Shown here one piece after another: positions 31,373-40,230 of a stretch of 64,000 bases of DNA (position 1 is the stretch's first letter; each line of letters begins with the position of its first letter). Location: NCBI GenBank assembly GCA_964420035.1, contig CAYQQR010000019.1:1-64000 (forward strand), given 5' to 3'. Origin of the DNA: CAYQQR01 sp964420035. Lineage in GTDB: Bacteria > Bacteroidota > Bacteroidia > Bacteroidales > SM23-62. Below the pieces are notes generated by a model. That model ran no database searches. It saw nothing but the letters and a program-made list of their open reading frames with translations, and was not told the origin of the DNA. Position numbers and translations under genes: made by a program.

Positions 31373-32887
31373 TTACCAACGTGATATCCCTTTTCTTCTA
31401 CCGAAATGCTTCCAGGGTGAAATACCGTTGGAAGGGGCCGGAGCTGTGGAGGAAATCTCTTTTAACTTATCGCTGTAATCCACAAAAGTTGCAATGATGG
31501 CCAGGTCTTCGCAGGTCGTCTTGCATTTTGAACCATTGCTGATAAGCGAGCCGATGTTCTCATCAATAAAATGCGTGTCGTATGTTCCCTTACGGAAAGT
31601 TTCGGTATGCATAATGTTTTCCAAAAACCAGATATTGGTCTTGACCCCCGTGATCTTATATTCATAGAGCGCGCGTTTCATTCTTTCTATGGCCTGCTCG
31701 CGGGTCCTCGACCACACAATAAGTTTACTGATCAACGGATCGTAAAACATGGGAATTTCATATCCCTCATATACATAACCGTCGGTCCGGACTCCCAGAC
31801 CGGTGGGCTCGGTGATATGGCGAACCAGTCCCGGACTGGGCATGAAGTTATTATCCGGGTCCTCTGCATAAATCCTGCACTCTATGGCATGTCCCGACTG
31901 TTCAATGTCATCCTGCTCATAGGGCAGGGGCTCCCCGTTGGCAATGCGTATCTGTTCCTTAACCAGGTCGATGCCCACCACCCGCTCGGTGATGGGATGC
32001 TCCACCTGCAGGCGGGTGTTCATTTCCAGGAAATAATAATTCCGCTCATTATCGACCAGGAATTCTATGGTACCTGCACCTTCATAACCAACGGCCCTGG
32101 CTGCTGCAACGGCATCTTTTCCCATCTTTTCCCTTAACTCAGGTGTCATAAGGGGAGAAGGTGTTTCCTCGATCACCTTTTGGTGTCTCCTCTGAATGGA
32201 ACATTCCCGCTCGCAAAGATGGATTACCTTGCCATGCTGGTCGGCCAGTATTTGAAATTCAATGTGGTGCGGGGAACTTATATATTTTTCCATGTATACT
32301 GAATCATCCCCAAAAGCCGCCAGTGCTTCGGATTTGGCTGCACGGATCCCCGCGGCGATTTGTTTTTCCTCCTTCACCAGCCGCATGCCTTTTCCACCAC
32401 CTCCGGCAGAGGCCTTGATCATGACCGGTAATCCGATTTCCTTGACCTTTTTGATCAATTGGTCGTCTGCCGCCATTTCCTTACTGGTGCCGGGAACAAT
32501 CGGTACGCCGGCATCAATCATGGTCTGACGGGCCGTTATTTTATCCCCCATGGTGGAAATGGCATGCGGGGAGGGCCCGATAAATTTTATCCTGGCCTTA
32601 CCGCATGCCCGGGCGAATTCAGCGTTCTCGCTCAGGAATCCATAACCCGGATGTATGGCATCGGCACCGCATTTCTTCGCGATTTCAATGATCTTGGGAA
32701 TGCTCAGATAACTTTCATTCGACGGAGGGGGTCCGATCAGGTAGGCTTCATCAGCATAGCGTACATGCAAGGACGCACGGTCGGCTTCGGAAAAAATGGC
32801 TACGGATTTAATTCCCAACTCTCTGCAGGATCGCATGATCCGCACCGCTATCTCCCCCCTGTTGGCAACCAGGACTTTCTTAATCAT
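31373..32887 (-). CDS. Biotin carboxylase subunit of acyl-CoA carboxylase
   Basis: 504 residues. N-terminal biotin carboxylase domain KKVLVANRGEIAVRIMRSCRELGI, ATP-grasp region with IKASAGGGGKGMRLV, RHIEFQ-like SPHHIEFQILADQHG, and EMNTRLQVEHPITERVVGIDLV. The C-terminal BC domain ends around residue 450. About 50 further residues beyond the usual end form a Ser/Pro-rich basic tail, without a fused biotinyl domain; that function is in the next gene. Catalyses ATP- and bicarbonate-dependent carboxylation of biotin. First gene of the minus-strand operon. Confidence 0.94.
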   Translation of the reverse strand: MIKKVLVANRGEIAVRIMRSCRELGIKSVAIFSEADRASLHVRYADEAYLIGPPPSNESYLSIPKIIEIAKKCGADAIHPGYGFLSENAEFARACGKARIKFIGPSPHAISTMGDKITARQTMIDAGVPIVPGTSKEMAADDQLIKKVKEIGLPVMIKASAGGGGKGMRLVKEEKQIAAGIRAAKSEALAAFGDDSVYMEKYISSPHHIEFQILADQHGKVIHLCERECSIQRRHQKVIEETPSPLMTPELREKMGKDAVAAARAVGYEGAGTIEFLVDNERNYYFLEMNTRLQVEHPITERVVGIDLVKEQIRIANGEPLPYEQDDIEQSGHAIECRIYAEDPDNNFMPSPGLVRHITEPTGLGVRTDGYVYEGYEIPMFYDPLISKLIVWSRTREQAIERMKRALYEYKITGVKTNIWFLENIMHTETFRKGTYDTHFIDENIGSLISNGSKCKTTCEDLAIIATFVDYSDKLKEISSTAPAPSNGISPWKHFGRRKGISRW

Positions 32888-33085
32888 AGTGTTTCATTTT
32901 CCAGTGAGATTTCCCACCTTCCAACCTCGCAAATATGTTAAAAAAATTCAAACTGGAAATTCTGTGACTTTATTTTCTTCGACTTAGTGAGCGCTTTCCC
33001 GATAAATATTTTACCCGGAATGACATTTAAAAGGCTATCCTGCCGCGTTAAATATATTCTGATATATTTTTAATCCGCCTTTGCA

Positions 33086-33101
33086 GTCCGCTCCGGCGGA
33101 C
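33086..33101. repeat. GTCCGC-TCCG-GCGGAC hairpin in the accC/CotH-like intergenic gap
   Basis: A perfect 6-bp stem with a TCCG loop. The rest of the roughly 300-bp gap (32888-33192) is AT-rich and holds no gene. Confidence 0.5.
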
Positions 33102-33192
33102 GAGAAAGAATAAATGTAGTTTCCCGGAGTTCTGCCCTGGAGTTAATGCCATTTATTTTTAAAGCTGAATTTGATTTGTATCTTGCTGAAGA

Positions 33193-34281
33193 TTGAAAAT
33201 TGCTGAATTGAAAAAAATTTTGATAATTGCACTGGGCATCCTTGTCCCATTTATGCTGTTTGCTTTTCATCCCGAATCTTACAAGGAACAAGCTGTTGAA
33301 AAGGAAAAAAGCTGCCCTGCCGGACAAAGTCCGTACCCCCTGTTTCAATCGGACAGCCTGATTGAAATTACCCTGGAATTTGAGTTCGACAGTATTTTCA
33401 GCGATCTGAGCCAGGAAAGCTTTTACCGTCCCGGCCGCCTCTGGATCGGGGATCCCGGATACACCCGCTCTTATCCCGTTGAGGTTAAGACCCGGGGCAG
33501 GTTCAGGCTGGATCCCTCCCATTGCGATTTCCCCCCGCTTAAATTAGATCTGAAAAGAAAGCGTATGAACGAGACCGTTTTCGAAGGACTGAAAAAAGTG
33601 AAAATGGTCACCCACTGCCAGGATAATTTCGGGATTTTCGAACAGTTTTTGCTCCAGGAATACCTTATATACAAATGCTATTCAATTCTTACACCCTATA
33701 GCATCAACGTGCGGCTGGCTAAAGTGTACTATGTGGATGTGATAAACCCCCTCAGATATTCGGTTAAGTATGCATTTTTTCTCGAGGGAGAAGACGAACT
33801 GGCCGAAAGGAACGGGGGAAATATACTGGACATTGATGCCGTCAATCCCGAAAACCTGGATCAAAAACACTATGGCATGATGGCCCTTTTTCAGTACATG
33901 ATCATTAATAAAGACTGGTCCGTCCCCATTATGCATAACATTTTCCTTCTGTCCACCGATTATTTCGAACCGCCCTATACCGTACCCTATGATTTCGACT
34001 GGGCCGGACTGATCGATATTCCGTACCGCTATGAATATAGTGCCCTTTCCAGGAAAAATCCGCAACGCGAATTCAAAGGACCCTGCCTGAGAAGAAGGAC
34101 CTACCGCGATCTTATTGATAGGTTCAATGAGAAAAAGGACCTGATCATTAACCTGTATACGCGTTTTCCATACCTGGACAAGGATCATAAGGAGCGCATT
34201 ATAAATGATATTGAGAAATTCTACCGGATTATCAACGACAGACGGCTCTTTAGAGACGAGATACTGGATTTCTGCCGCTAG
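33193..34281 (+). CDS. Exported hypothetical protein with distant CotH-kinase-like motifs
   Basis: No ATG precedes the signal peptide: candidate starts are TTG at 33193 or TTG at 33208. The second gives the neat leader MKKILIIALGILVPFMLFAF. The mature part has VEVKTRGRFRLD...CDFPPLKLDLKR, KVKMVTHC, EQFLLQEYLIYKCYSILTPYSINVRLAKVYYVD, NKDWSVPIMHNIFLL and VPYDFDWAGLID. The order of EYLIYKxYxxLT, NKDWS and DFDWAG recalls the CotH protein-kinase family, where the Asn/Asp and DFD residues serve catalysis. Similarity is weak and the protein is often left unnamed. Length 362. Location: periplasm or cell surface. Confidence 0.65.
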   Translation: MKIAELKKILIIALGILVPFMLFAFHPESYKEQAVEKEKSCPAGQSPYPLFQSDSLIEITLEFEFDSIFSDLSQESFYRPGRLWIGDPGYTRSYPVEVKTRGRFRLDPSHCDFPPLKLDLKRKRMNETVFEGLKKVKMVTHCQDNFGIFEQFLLQEYLIYKCYSILTPYSINVRLAKVYYVDVINPLRYSVKYAFFLEGEDELAERNGGNILDIDAVNPENLDQKHYGMMALFQYMIINKDWSVPIMHNIFLLSTDYFEPPYTVPYDFDWAGLIDIPYRYEYSALSRKNPQREFKGPCLRRRTYRDLIDRFNEKKDLIINLYTRFPYLDKDHKERIINDIEKFYRIINDRRLFRDEILDFCR

Positions 34282-34517
34282 TCCATGCTCCTTTCGCCAG
34301 AAATAATATCAACACTTTTTCTCGTTTGACCAATTGCATGCAGCTTTTCTTGAGTGCAGGTATTATTTTGATTAATGGGAACTTTCAGCATGCGAATGGA
34401 TTACAGACAAGCTACTTTTCAACACCTTCGTATTGAACAAAAATCCTTCTAAATCCTTATTATTCACTGATTAGTGAATATTGGCATTAAAGCCGGTCCC
34501 GTGGACCCGTACCATGG

Positions 34518-34550
34518 TTTGATGTACATTTAAAAAATCATATACCTTTG
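34518..34550 (+). promoter_or_regulatory. Bacteroidota-type promoter before the serine hydrolase gene
   Basis: TTTG (34518-34521) and TACCTTTG (34543-34550) are separated by 21 bp, the best consensus match in the window. Transcription would start about 20 bp before the ATG at 34576. Confidence 0.65.
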
Positions 34551-34575
34551 CCGAAATTTTCTGCTGAAGAACATA

Positions 34576-35910
34576 ATGAGTTTGCGTAAACTAACATATC
34601 GCTCAGTGCAGGTCATACTGATCCTGACCCTGTTTTTTATTGGCATCGGTTCCACACTGTCGGACCGGGGCGAGGATTATTCAGGGTTGAATATGGAGAA
34701 CAGGCCCCTGGCCCATGCATTGAAAAATGAGTATTCCAGCTTTTCCGGCTCGGCCATTCTGGATCATGATATCGAGCATTTCAGAAAGCGCTGGAACATC
34801 AAGGGGCTCTCAGTAGCTATTGCGAAAAACGGAAAACTGGTTTATGCCAAAGGTTTTGGCTATGCCAATGAAGAAAAAAAGGAAGAAGTTGAGCCCTGGC
34901 ACCTGTTTCGTATAGCAAGCATCTCCAAGCTCATCACCGGGGTAGCTGTGATGAAACTTGTGGAGGAAGGCCGTCTCGACCTGGAGGATAAGGTATTAGG
35001 TCCCACGGGAATACTGAATGATAACAAATACCTCGATTACAGCGACAACAGGGTGGAGGACATTACGGTGCGGCACTTACTGACCCATACGGCCGGATGG
35101 TCCAGGCGGTATGGAGACCCCATGTTCATGCAGCACAAGATCGCACGGGTCATGAATGAAGAACTGCCCGTCGACAATGATGTGATCATTCGCTATGCAC
35201 TCTCAGGACCTTTGAACTATATCCCGGGGAAACGCTACAGTTATTCAAACCTGGGATATGCTATTTTGGGGAAAGTCATTGAAAAGAGCTCCGGGATGGC
35301 CTATGAAGATTATCTGGCCCTAAATGTCCTGCAACCCCTGGGTATCTATGATACGCGCATCGGGGGGAGCTTTTACGAGGACCGGGCCCGCAACGAGGTA
35401 CGCTACTACGAACCCTCCTACAGTTCTAAGGTTTATGCCTTTGATGGTTCAGATATGTTGGTGCCCAAAGCTTATGGGGGTAACGACCTGGAAAGTCTTG
35501 CCGCAGCAGGCGGATGGATATCCTCTTCTGTCGAGCTTATCCGCCTGATCACGGCAATAGACGGATTCGGGGACATTCCCGATATGCTTGCCGAAGAAAC
35601 CCTTGAATCTATGATAAACAAGGAAAATACAAAAGGGCACCTGATCGGCTGGAAGGGAAGTGACGGCAACGGTACCTGGTGGCGAACCGGAACCCTTTCC
35701 GGTTCCTCCGCCTTGGTTGTGCGCCAGAACAACGGGATTGCCTGGACCATCATGATCAATACCACCACCTCAAAGAGGTCCAGGATACACCGGGAAAGTT
35801 CCAGGATGATGTTCCATGCCATTGCCAAAGTAAGGGAATGGCCCGGATATGATCTCTTTGATTACAGAGACCTTCAGGCCATGGAAGATGCTTTTCAGGT
35901 AAAGAATTGA
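34576..35910 (+). CDS. Serine hydrolase, class C beta-lactamase/DD-peptidase family
   Basis: 444 residues with an N-terminal signal or anchor helix (VQVILILTLFFIGIGS). The catalytic SxxK is in FRIASISKLITG at about residue 116, and YSYSNLGYAILG carries the YxN motif at about 220. The C-terminal KTG-equivalent is unclear; the region reads IGWKGSDGNGTWWRTGTLSGSSALV, where the HTG-like box may be RTGTLSG. Family members cleave D-amino-acid peptides, esters or beta-lactams in the periplasm. No ampR or other resistance regulator is nearby, so peptidoglycan or ester hydrolysis is more likely than resistance. Confidence 0.9.
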   Translation: MSLRKLTYRSVQVILILTLFFIGIGSTLSDRGEDYSGLNMENRPLAHALKNEYSSFSGSAILDHDIEHFRKRWNIKGLSVAIAKNGKLVYAKGFGYANEEKKEEVEPWHLFRIASISKLITGVAVMKLVEEGRLDLEDKVLGPTGILNDNKYLDYSDNRVEDITVRHLLTHTAGWSRRYGDPMFMQHKIARVMNEELPVDNDVIIRYALSGPLNYIPGKRYSYSNLGYAILGKVIEKSSGMAYEDYLALNVLQPLGIYDTRIGGSFYEDRARNEVRYYEPSYSSKVYAFDGSDMLVPKAYGGNDLESLAAAGGWISSSVELIRLITAIDGFGDIPDMLAEETLESMINKENTKGHLIGWKGSDGNGTWWRTGTLSGSSALVVRQNNGIAWTIMINTTTSKRSRIHRESSRMMFHAIAKVREWPGYDLFDYRDLQAMEDAFQVKN

Positions 35911-36127
35911 TCCCCGGCCGGCACATTCAGCATATCACAACTCAAATTGCAGGGAAATAATAATCCCGGCTTAACAATTCCCCTTGTCTTTTGTTATTGT
36001 GTTAGAAAGCATGTTTCCACAGAAACAGGATCAACCTGATCTGTGGACCTTTATTTTGAATGAGTATAAACAACAAGGATTCAGTATATTTGCACTCGTT
36101 CCGTGAAAACCAAAAAAGTACATCGAA

Positions 36128-37495
36128 ATGGCTCAATTTGAAATAGTTATGCCCAAAATGGGGGAGAGCGTCGAAGAGGCGACCATCACAAAATGGTTCG
36201 TTTCGGAGGGAGATATGGTGGAGGAAGACGATGTTCTGCTCGAAATTGCCACCGATAAGGTGGACTCCGAAATACCCAGTCCGGTCGCCGGGAAAATTAC
36301 CGGCATCAAATTCAGGGAAGACGACAAAGTTGAAGTAGGACAGGTTATTGCCATCATTGATATGGAGGGCGAAGAAGGAGGGGATCAGGAAGAGAAAGGA
36401 GAAAAGGCAGCAGCGGCGGCAGCCGCGGGAGAAGAAAAAGAAGAGGATAAAGAAGAAGAGAAGGAAGAGAAACCAGCAGCAACGGCAGGACAAGAAAAAA
36501 AAGAAAAAGAAGCGGGCAGGGAAATCTCCCGGAAAACCGGATCAGACCGGTTCTACAGCCCCCTGGTGCGTAACATCGCCCGAAAGGAAAATATCCCGCG
36601 GGAAGAGCTTGACAGTATTGAAGGCAGCGGACGGAACGGCCGGGTGCAAAAAGGAGATATACTGAAGTACCTGGAAGAAAAGAAAGAAGGTAAGGCAGCC
36701 CCCGGTGCTGAGCCGGAAGCTGCAAAAGCGGAAGAGAAGAAAGAAACTGCTCCGGCAGCCCCGAAAGCATCGCCTTCAGTGAGTGCCGAAGACGAGATTG
36801 TCGAAATGGACCGCATGCGGAAGATGATTGCCGAACATATGATCCGTTCGAGGCAGACTTCGGCTCACGTTACGAACATCATTGAGGCAGATGTGACCAA
36901 CATAGTAATGTGGCGGGAGAAAGTGAAGAAAACATTCCAGGAAAGGGAAGGTACGAAACTGACCTTCCTGCCCATAATCCTGGAACCCATAGCCAAACTG
37001 CTGAAGGAATTTCCAAGGATCAATGCCAGTGTCGACGGCAACAAGATGATCCTCAGAAAACGGATCAACCTGGGCATCGCTGTGGCCCTGCCCAACAACA
37101 ACCTTATCGTTCCCGTTATCAGGGATGCCGACCAGCTGAACCTGATCGGCATGGCCATCGAGATGAATCGTTTGGCCGACGCGGCCCGTAACAATAAACT
37201 CAATCCCGACGACATCCAGGGGGGTACCTTTTCCATCTCGAACTTCGGTACCTTCCGCAACCTTACGGGGACCCCAATAATCAACCAGCCACAGGTGGCC
37301 ATCCTGGCGGTAGGAACTATCGAGAAGAAGCCTGCAGTGGTGGAGACCCCCACCGGTGATGTGATCGCCATACGGCACAAGATGTTCCTTTCACTGACCT
37401 ACGATCATCGCATTGTGGATGGTGCGTTGGCCGGTGAATTCCTCAGGAAATTGGCCGACAGGCTGGAATCATTCGATGTAAACAGAAGCTTATAA
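36128..37495 (+). CDS. 2-oxoacid dehydrogenase complex E2 (dihydrolipoyl acyltransferase)
   Basis: 455 residues. The lipoyl domain covers 1-78, with the lipoylated Lys in LEIATDKVDSEIP (about residue 43). A long Lys/Glu/Ala-rich linker spans about 80-140. The E3/E1-binding domain is at about 138-175 (YSPLVRNIARKENIPREELDSIEGSGRNGRV). After a second Ala/Glu-rich linker the catalytic domain runs from ~220, with SFSISNFGTF-like GGTFSISNFGTFRNLTGTPI and the active site LTYDHRIVDGALAG. It passes the acyl group from E1 to CoA. It lies 10 bp before the E1 gene and no E3 gene is adjacent. Branched-chain or pyruvate substrate is not settled. Confidence 0.93.
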   Translation: MAQFEIVMPKMGESVEEATITKWFVSEGDMVEEDDVLLEIATDKVDSEIPSPVAGKITGIKFREDDKVEVGQVIAIIDMEGEEGGDQEEKGEKAAAAAAAGEEKEEDKEEEKEEKPAATAGQEKKEKEAGREISRKTGSDRFYSPLVRNIARKENIPREELDSIEGSGRNGRVQKGDILKYLEEKKEGKAAPGAEPEAAKAEEKKETAPAAPKASPSVSAEDEIVEMDRMRKMIAEHMIRSRQTSAHVTNIIEADVTNIVMWREKVKKTFQEREGTKLTFLPIILEPIAKLLKEFPRINASVDGNKMILRKRINLGIAVALPNNNLIVPVIRDADQLNLIGMAIEMNRLADAARNNKLNPDDIQGGTFSISNFGTFRNLTGTPIINQPQVAILAVGTIEKKPAVVETPTGDVIAIRHKMFLSLTYDHRIVDGALAGEFLRKLADRLESFDVNRSL

Positions 37496-37505
37496 TATTC
37501 TACAT

Positions 37506-39551
37506 ATGGCAAGAAAAGACAGAACCCATAGCATTAAGAAAACAGACAGGAAAACCCTTGAAAAGTGGTTTCGACTGATGGTACTCGGCCGTGCACTGGA
37601 CGACCGGGCGCCCAATTATCTCAAGCAAGCCATCGGATGGTCCTACCATGCCCCCTGTGCGGGTCATGATGCCATCCAGCTGGCTATAGGCCAGGTGTTC
37701 GATAAGGAACAGGATTATCTTTTTCCCTATTACAGGGACCTGATGACCAATGTTTCTGCCGGTCTTACGGCCAAGGAGATCATCCTGAACGGTATCTCCA
37801 AAGATGACGATGTGGCCGGCGGCGGAAGACACATGTCCAACCACTTTGCCAAACCGGATTGGAACATCCAGAATGTTTCCTCCTGTACGGGAAACCAGGC
37901 CCAGCACGCCGTTGGTGTGGCCAGGGCCATCAAGCAGTATGATGCCAGGGGTGTCGCCATCTGCTCCCAGGGTGAATCCTCCTTTTCGGAAGGATACGTT
38001 TATGAGGCGGTTAATGGGGCATCCAGGGAGAAACTTCCGGTAATGTTCGTGGTACAGGATAACGGTTATGGGATATCGGTACCCAAAGAGGACCAGACGG
38101 CACGGGCCAAGGTGGTAGATAACTTCACGGGTTTCAAGAACCTGAAGATCATGAAATGCAACGGGAAGGATGTCTTTGATTCCATCAATACCCTTCTGGA
38201 AGCAAAGAAACACATTGAAGAACACGAGGAACCCGTGCTGATTCACGCCCACTGCGTCCGGATTCACTCGCATTCCAACTCGGACCGGCATGAACTGTAC
38301 CGCGATGATTATGAATTAAACCATGTCATGCAGTACGATCCGGTAGCGAAATACAGGCGGCTTTTACTGCGTTACGAGCGTTTTACAGAGAAAGAACTTG
38401 AAAAAATAGAAGAAGAGGTCAAGGAAGAAGTAAAATCAGCCCACAAAGCTGCACTTAAAGCAGCGGACCCTTCCCCGGAGTCCATCCACGATTTCGTGAT
38501 GCCCGGGCCCTATAAGCCTGAAAAATATACACACGGCACCCATGATCACGACGGGGAGCCGGTCAAACTGGTTGAAGCCCTCAACAAAACGCTCAAAGAG
38601 GAATTTCGTCACAATCCGGATACCTTTATCTGGGGACAGGATATTGCCTATAAGGAAAAAGGCGGCGTGTTCAACGTGACCAAAGGTATGCAGCAGGAAT
38701 TCGGGAAGGACCGGGTTTTCAATGCGCCCATAGCCGAAGATTATATTATGGGTACGGCCAACGGCATGAGCCGCTTTAACGATAAACTGCGTATTGTCGT
38801 GGAAGGTGCGGAATTTGCCGACTATTTCTGGCCGTCGATGGAGCAGTTCGTTGAAATGACCCATGAATACTGGCGCACCAGGGGACAGTTTTCTCCTAAC
38901 GTAACCGTGCGGCTTGCATCCGGCGGCTATATCGGCGGTGGATTGTATCACTCGCAAACTATAGAAGGTGCACTGACCACCTTCCCGGGAACCCGGGTGG
39001 TGTACCCCTCCTTTGCCGATGACGCAGCGGGCCTTTTGCGTACCAGCATTCGGTCCAGGGGAATGACCATGTTCCTGGAACCCAAGGCACTCTATAATTC
39101 CAATAAAGCGGCAACCCCCGTTCCCGAAGATTTTGAGGTACCCTTCGGTAAAGCACGAATCCGCAGGGAAGGGAAGGACCTGACCATCCTTACCTATGGA
39201 AATACCACCCACATGTGCCTGGAAGCAGCCGAAAAGATCGCTGAAGATATGAAGGCCGAAGCCGAGGTGATCGACCTCAGGTCCCTGATCCCCCTGGATA
39301 AAGATACCATCCTGGGATCCATTAAGAAAACCGGGAAGGTGCTTATCGCTCATGAGGATAAGGTGTTCGGGGGATTTGGCGGAGAACTGGCAGGGATCAT
39401 AGCCCAGGAAGCCTTTGAATATTTAGACGGACCCCTGTTGCGGGTGGGATCGGAATTCACCCCTGTAGGATTCAACAGGATACTGGAAAAAGCCATATTG
39501 CCCGATACGGATAAGATACGCGAGGCTGCCAAGAAACTTATTGAATATTAG
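37506..39551 (+). CDS. 2-oxoacid dehydrogenase E1, fused alpha and beta subunits
   Basis: 681 residues in which the alpha (about 1-330) and beta (about 350-681) chains are joined. The thiamine diphosphate site is ICSQGESSFSEGYVYEAVNGASREKLPVMFVVQDNGYGIS, with GES where GDG is common. The beta part starts KLVEALNKTLKEEF and has VFNAPIAEDYIMGTANG, FADYFWPSMEQFVE and FGGELAGIIAQEAFEYLDGPLLRVG. Fused E1 of this kind in Bacteroidota is annotated as branched-chain or generic 2-oxoacid dehydrogenase. Operon with E2; flavodoxin starts 21 bp later and the leucine genes follow, which favours a branched-chain substrate. Confidence 0.92.
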   Translation: MARKDRTHSIKKTDRKTLEKWFRLMVLGRALDDRAPNYLKQAIGWSYHAPCAGHDAIQLAIGQVFDKEQDYLFPYYRDLMTNVSAGLTAKEIILNGISKDDDVAGGGRHMSNHFAKPDWNIQNVSSCTGNQAQHAVGVARAIKQYDARGVAICSQGESSFSEGYVYEAVNGASREKLPVMFVVQDNGYGISVPKEDQTARAKVVDNFTGFKNLKIMKCNGKDVFDSINTLLEAKKHIEEHEEPVLIHAHCVRIHSHSNSDRHELYRDDYELNHVMQYDPVAKYRRLLLRYERFTEKELEKIEEEVKEEVKSAHKAALKAADPSPESIHDFVMPGPYKPEKYTHGTHDHDGEPVKLVEALNKTLKEEFRHNPDTFIWGQDIAYKEKGGVFNVTKGMQQEFGKDRVFNAPIAEDYIMGTANGMSRFNDKLRIVVEGAEFADYFWPSMEQFVEMTHEYWRTRGQFSPNVTVRLASGGYIGGGLYHSQTIEGALTTFPGTRVVYPSFADDAAGLLRTSIRSRGMTMFLEPKALYNSNKAATPVPEDFEVPFGKARIRREGKDLTILTYGNTTHMCLEAAEKIAEDMKAEAEVIDLRSLIPLDKDTILGSIKKTGKVLIAHEDKVFGGFGGELAGIIAQEAFEYLDGPLLRVGSEFTPVGFNRILEKAILPDTDKIREAAKKLIEY

Positions 39552-39572
39552 AAACGACCAAAATACTGCTTG

Positions 39573-40082
39573 ATGAAAAAAACAGGATTGTTTTATAGCT
39601 TCAATACCAATAAAACAGCCAAAGTGGCTGAGAAGATCAAAGATGCATTCAAAGATGCCGAAATCGAAGCCGTCAATGTGGAGGATAGCATCACCGGTGA
39701 CAGTTTTTCCGGTTACGATAACCTGATTTGTGGCGTTTCCACCTGGTTCGACGGGGAATTGCCCAACTACTGGGATGAATTTGTGCCCGACCTGGAAGAT
39801 ACCGACCTGAAAGGAAAGAAAGTGGCCCTCTTCGGCTTGGGCGACCAGAAAAACTACCCTGAGAATTTCGTGGATGGGATTGGACTCCTGGGCGAGATAC
39901 TTGAAGGATCCGGCGCCCAACTGGTGGGCTTTACCTCCCGGGAAGGCTATGAATATGAATCCTCAAGAGCCGAAAGGGAAGATCAGTTCATGGGCCTGGC
40001 CATCGACTTTGAAAATCAGTCGAAGATGACCGACGAAAGAATCAATAAATGGGTGGAACAACTGAAAAAGGAACTCGACTGA
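39573..40082 (+). CDS. Flavodoxin
   Basis: 169 residues from ATG 39573 (a TTG at 39570 precedes it). FMN phosphate-binding loop TGLFYSFNTNKTAKVAEKI, the 50s-loop STWFDGELPNYWDEF with the isoalloxazine-stacking Trp, and the 90s-loop LFGLGDQKNYPENFVDG with a Tyr near the flavin. Long-chain type with an inserted loop at SREGYEYESSRAERED. An electron carrier of the cytoplasm, often induced by iron limitation as a stand-in for ferredoxin. Likely read through from the E2-E1 operon. Confidence 0.95.
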   Translation: MKKTGLFYSFNTNKTAKVAEKIKDAFKDAEIEAVNVEDSITGDSFSGYDNLICGVSTWFDGELPNYWDEFVPDLEDTDLKGKKVALFGLGDQKNYPENFVDGIGLLGEILEGSGAQLVGFTSREGYEYESSRAEREDQFMGLAIDFENQSKMTDERINKWVEQLKKELD

Positions 40083-40170
40083 TCTTTTATCCTTTTCCCC
40101 CGCGCGATATTTATGACTTTAATGTTTCTTTATTCATAAATATTTATTTTTTTTGCATTATTAATTATAG

Positions 40171-40230
40171 TTGTTAAGAAAGAAACTACTGCATGTTATG
40201 AACTGTAACATGCAGTTTTATTATTGTTTT
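40171..40230 (+). promoter_or_regulatory. Hairpin leader upstream of leuA (candidate attenuator)
   Basis: ACTGCATGTTA (40188-40198) pairs perfectly with TAACATGCAGT (40206-40216), followed by TTTTATTATTGTTTT and then the leuA ATG at 40231. Just before the hairpin is a frame beginning TTG TTA AGA AAG AAA CTA CTG, rich in leucine codons and in frame with leuA. A second small frame at 40112 (ATGACTTTAATGTTTCTT...) also holds Leu codons. This matches the layout of leucine-controlled attenuation. Confidence 0.5.

Noticed and set aside
34576..35910. Antibiotic-resistance beta-lactamase
   Set aside because: SxxK and YxN are present, but this is the broad serine hydrolase family, and no resistance regulator or resistance context is visible.
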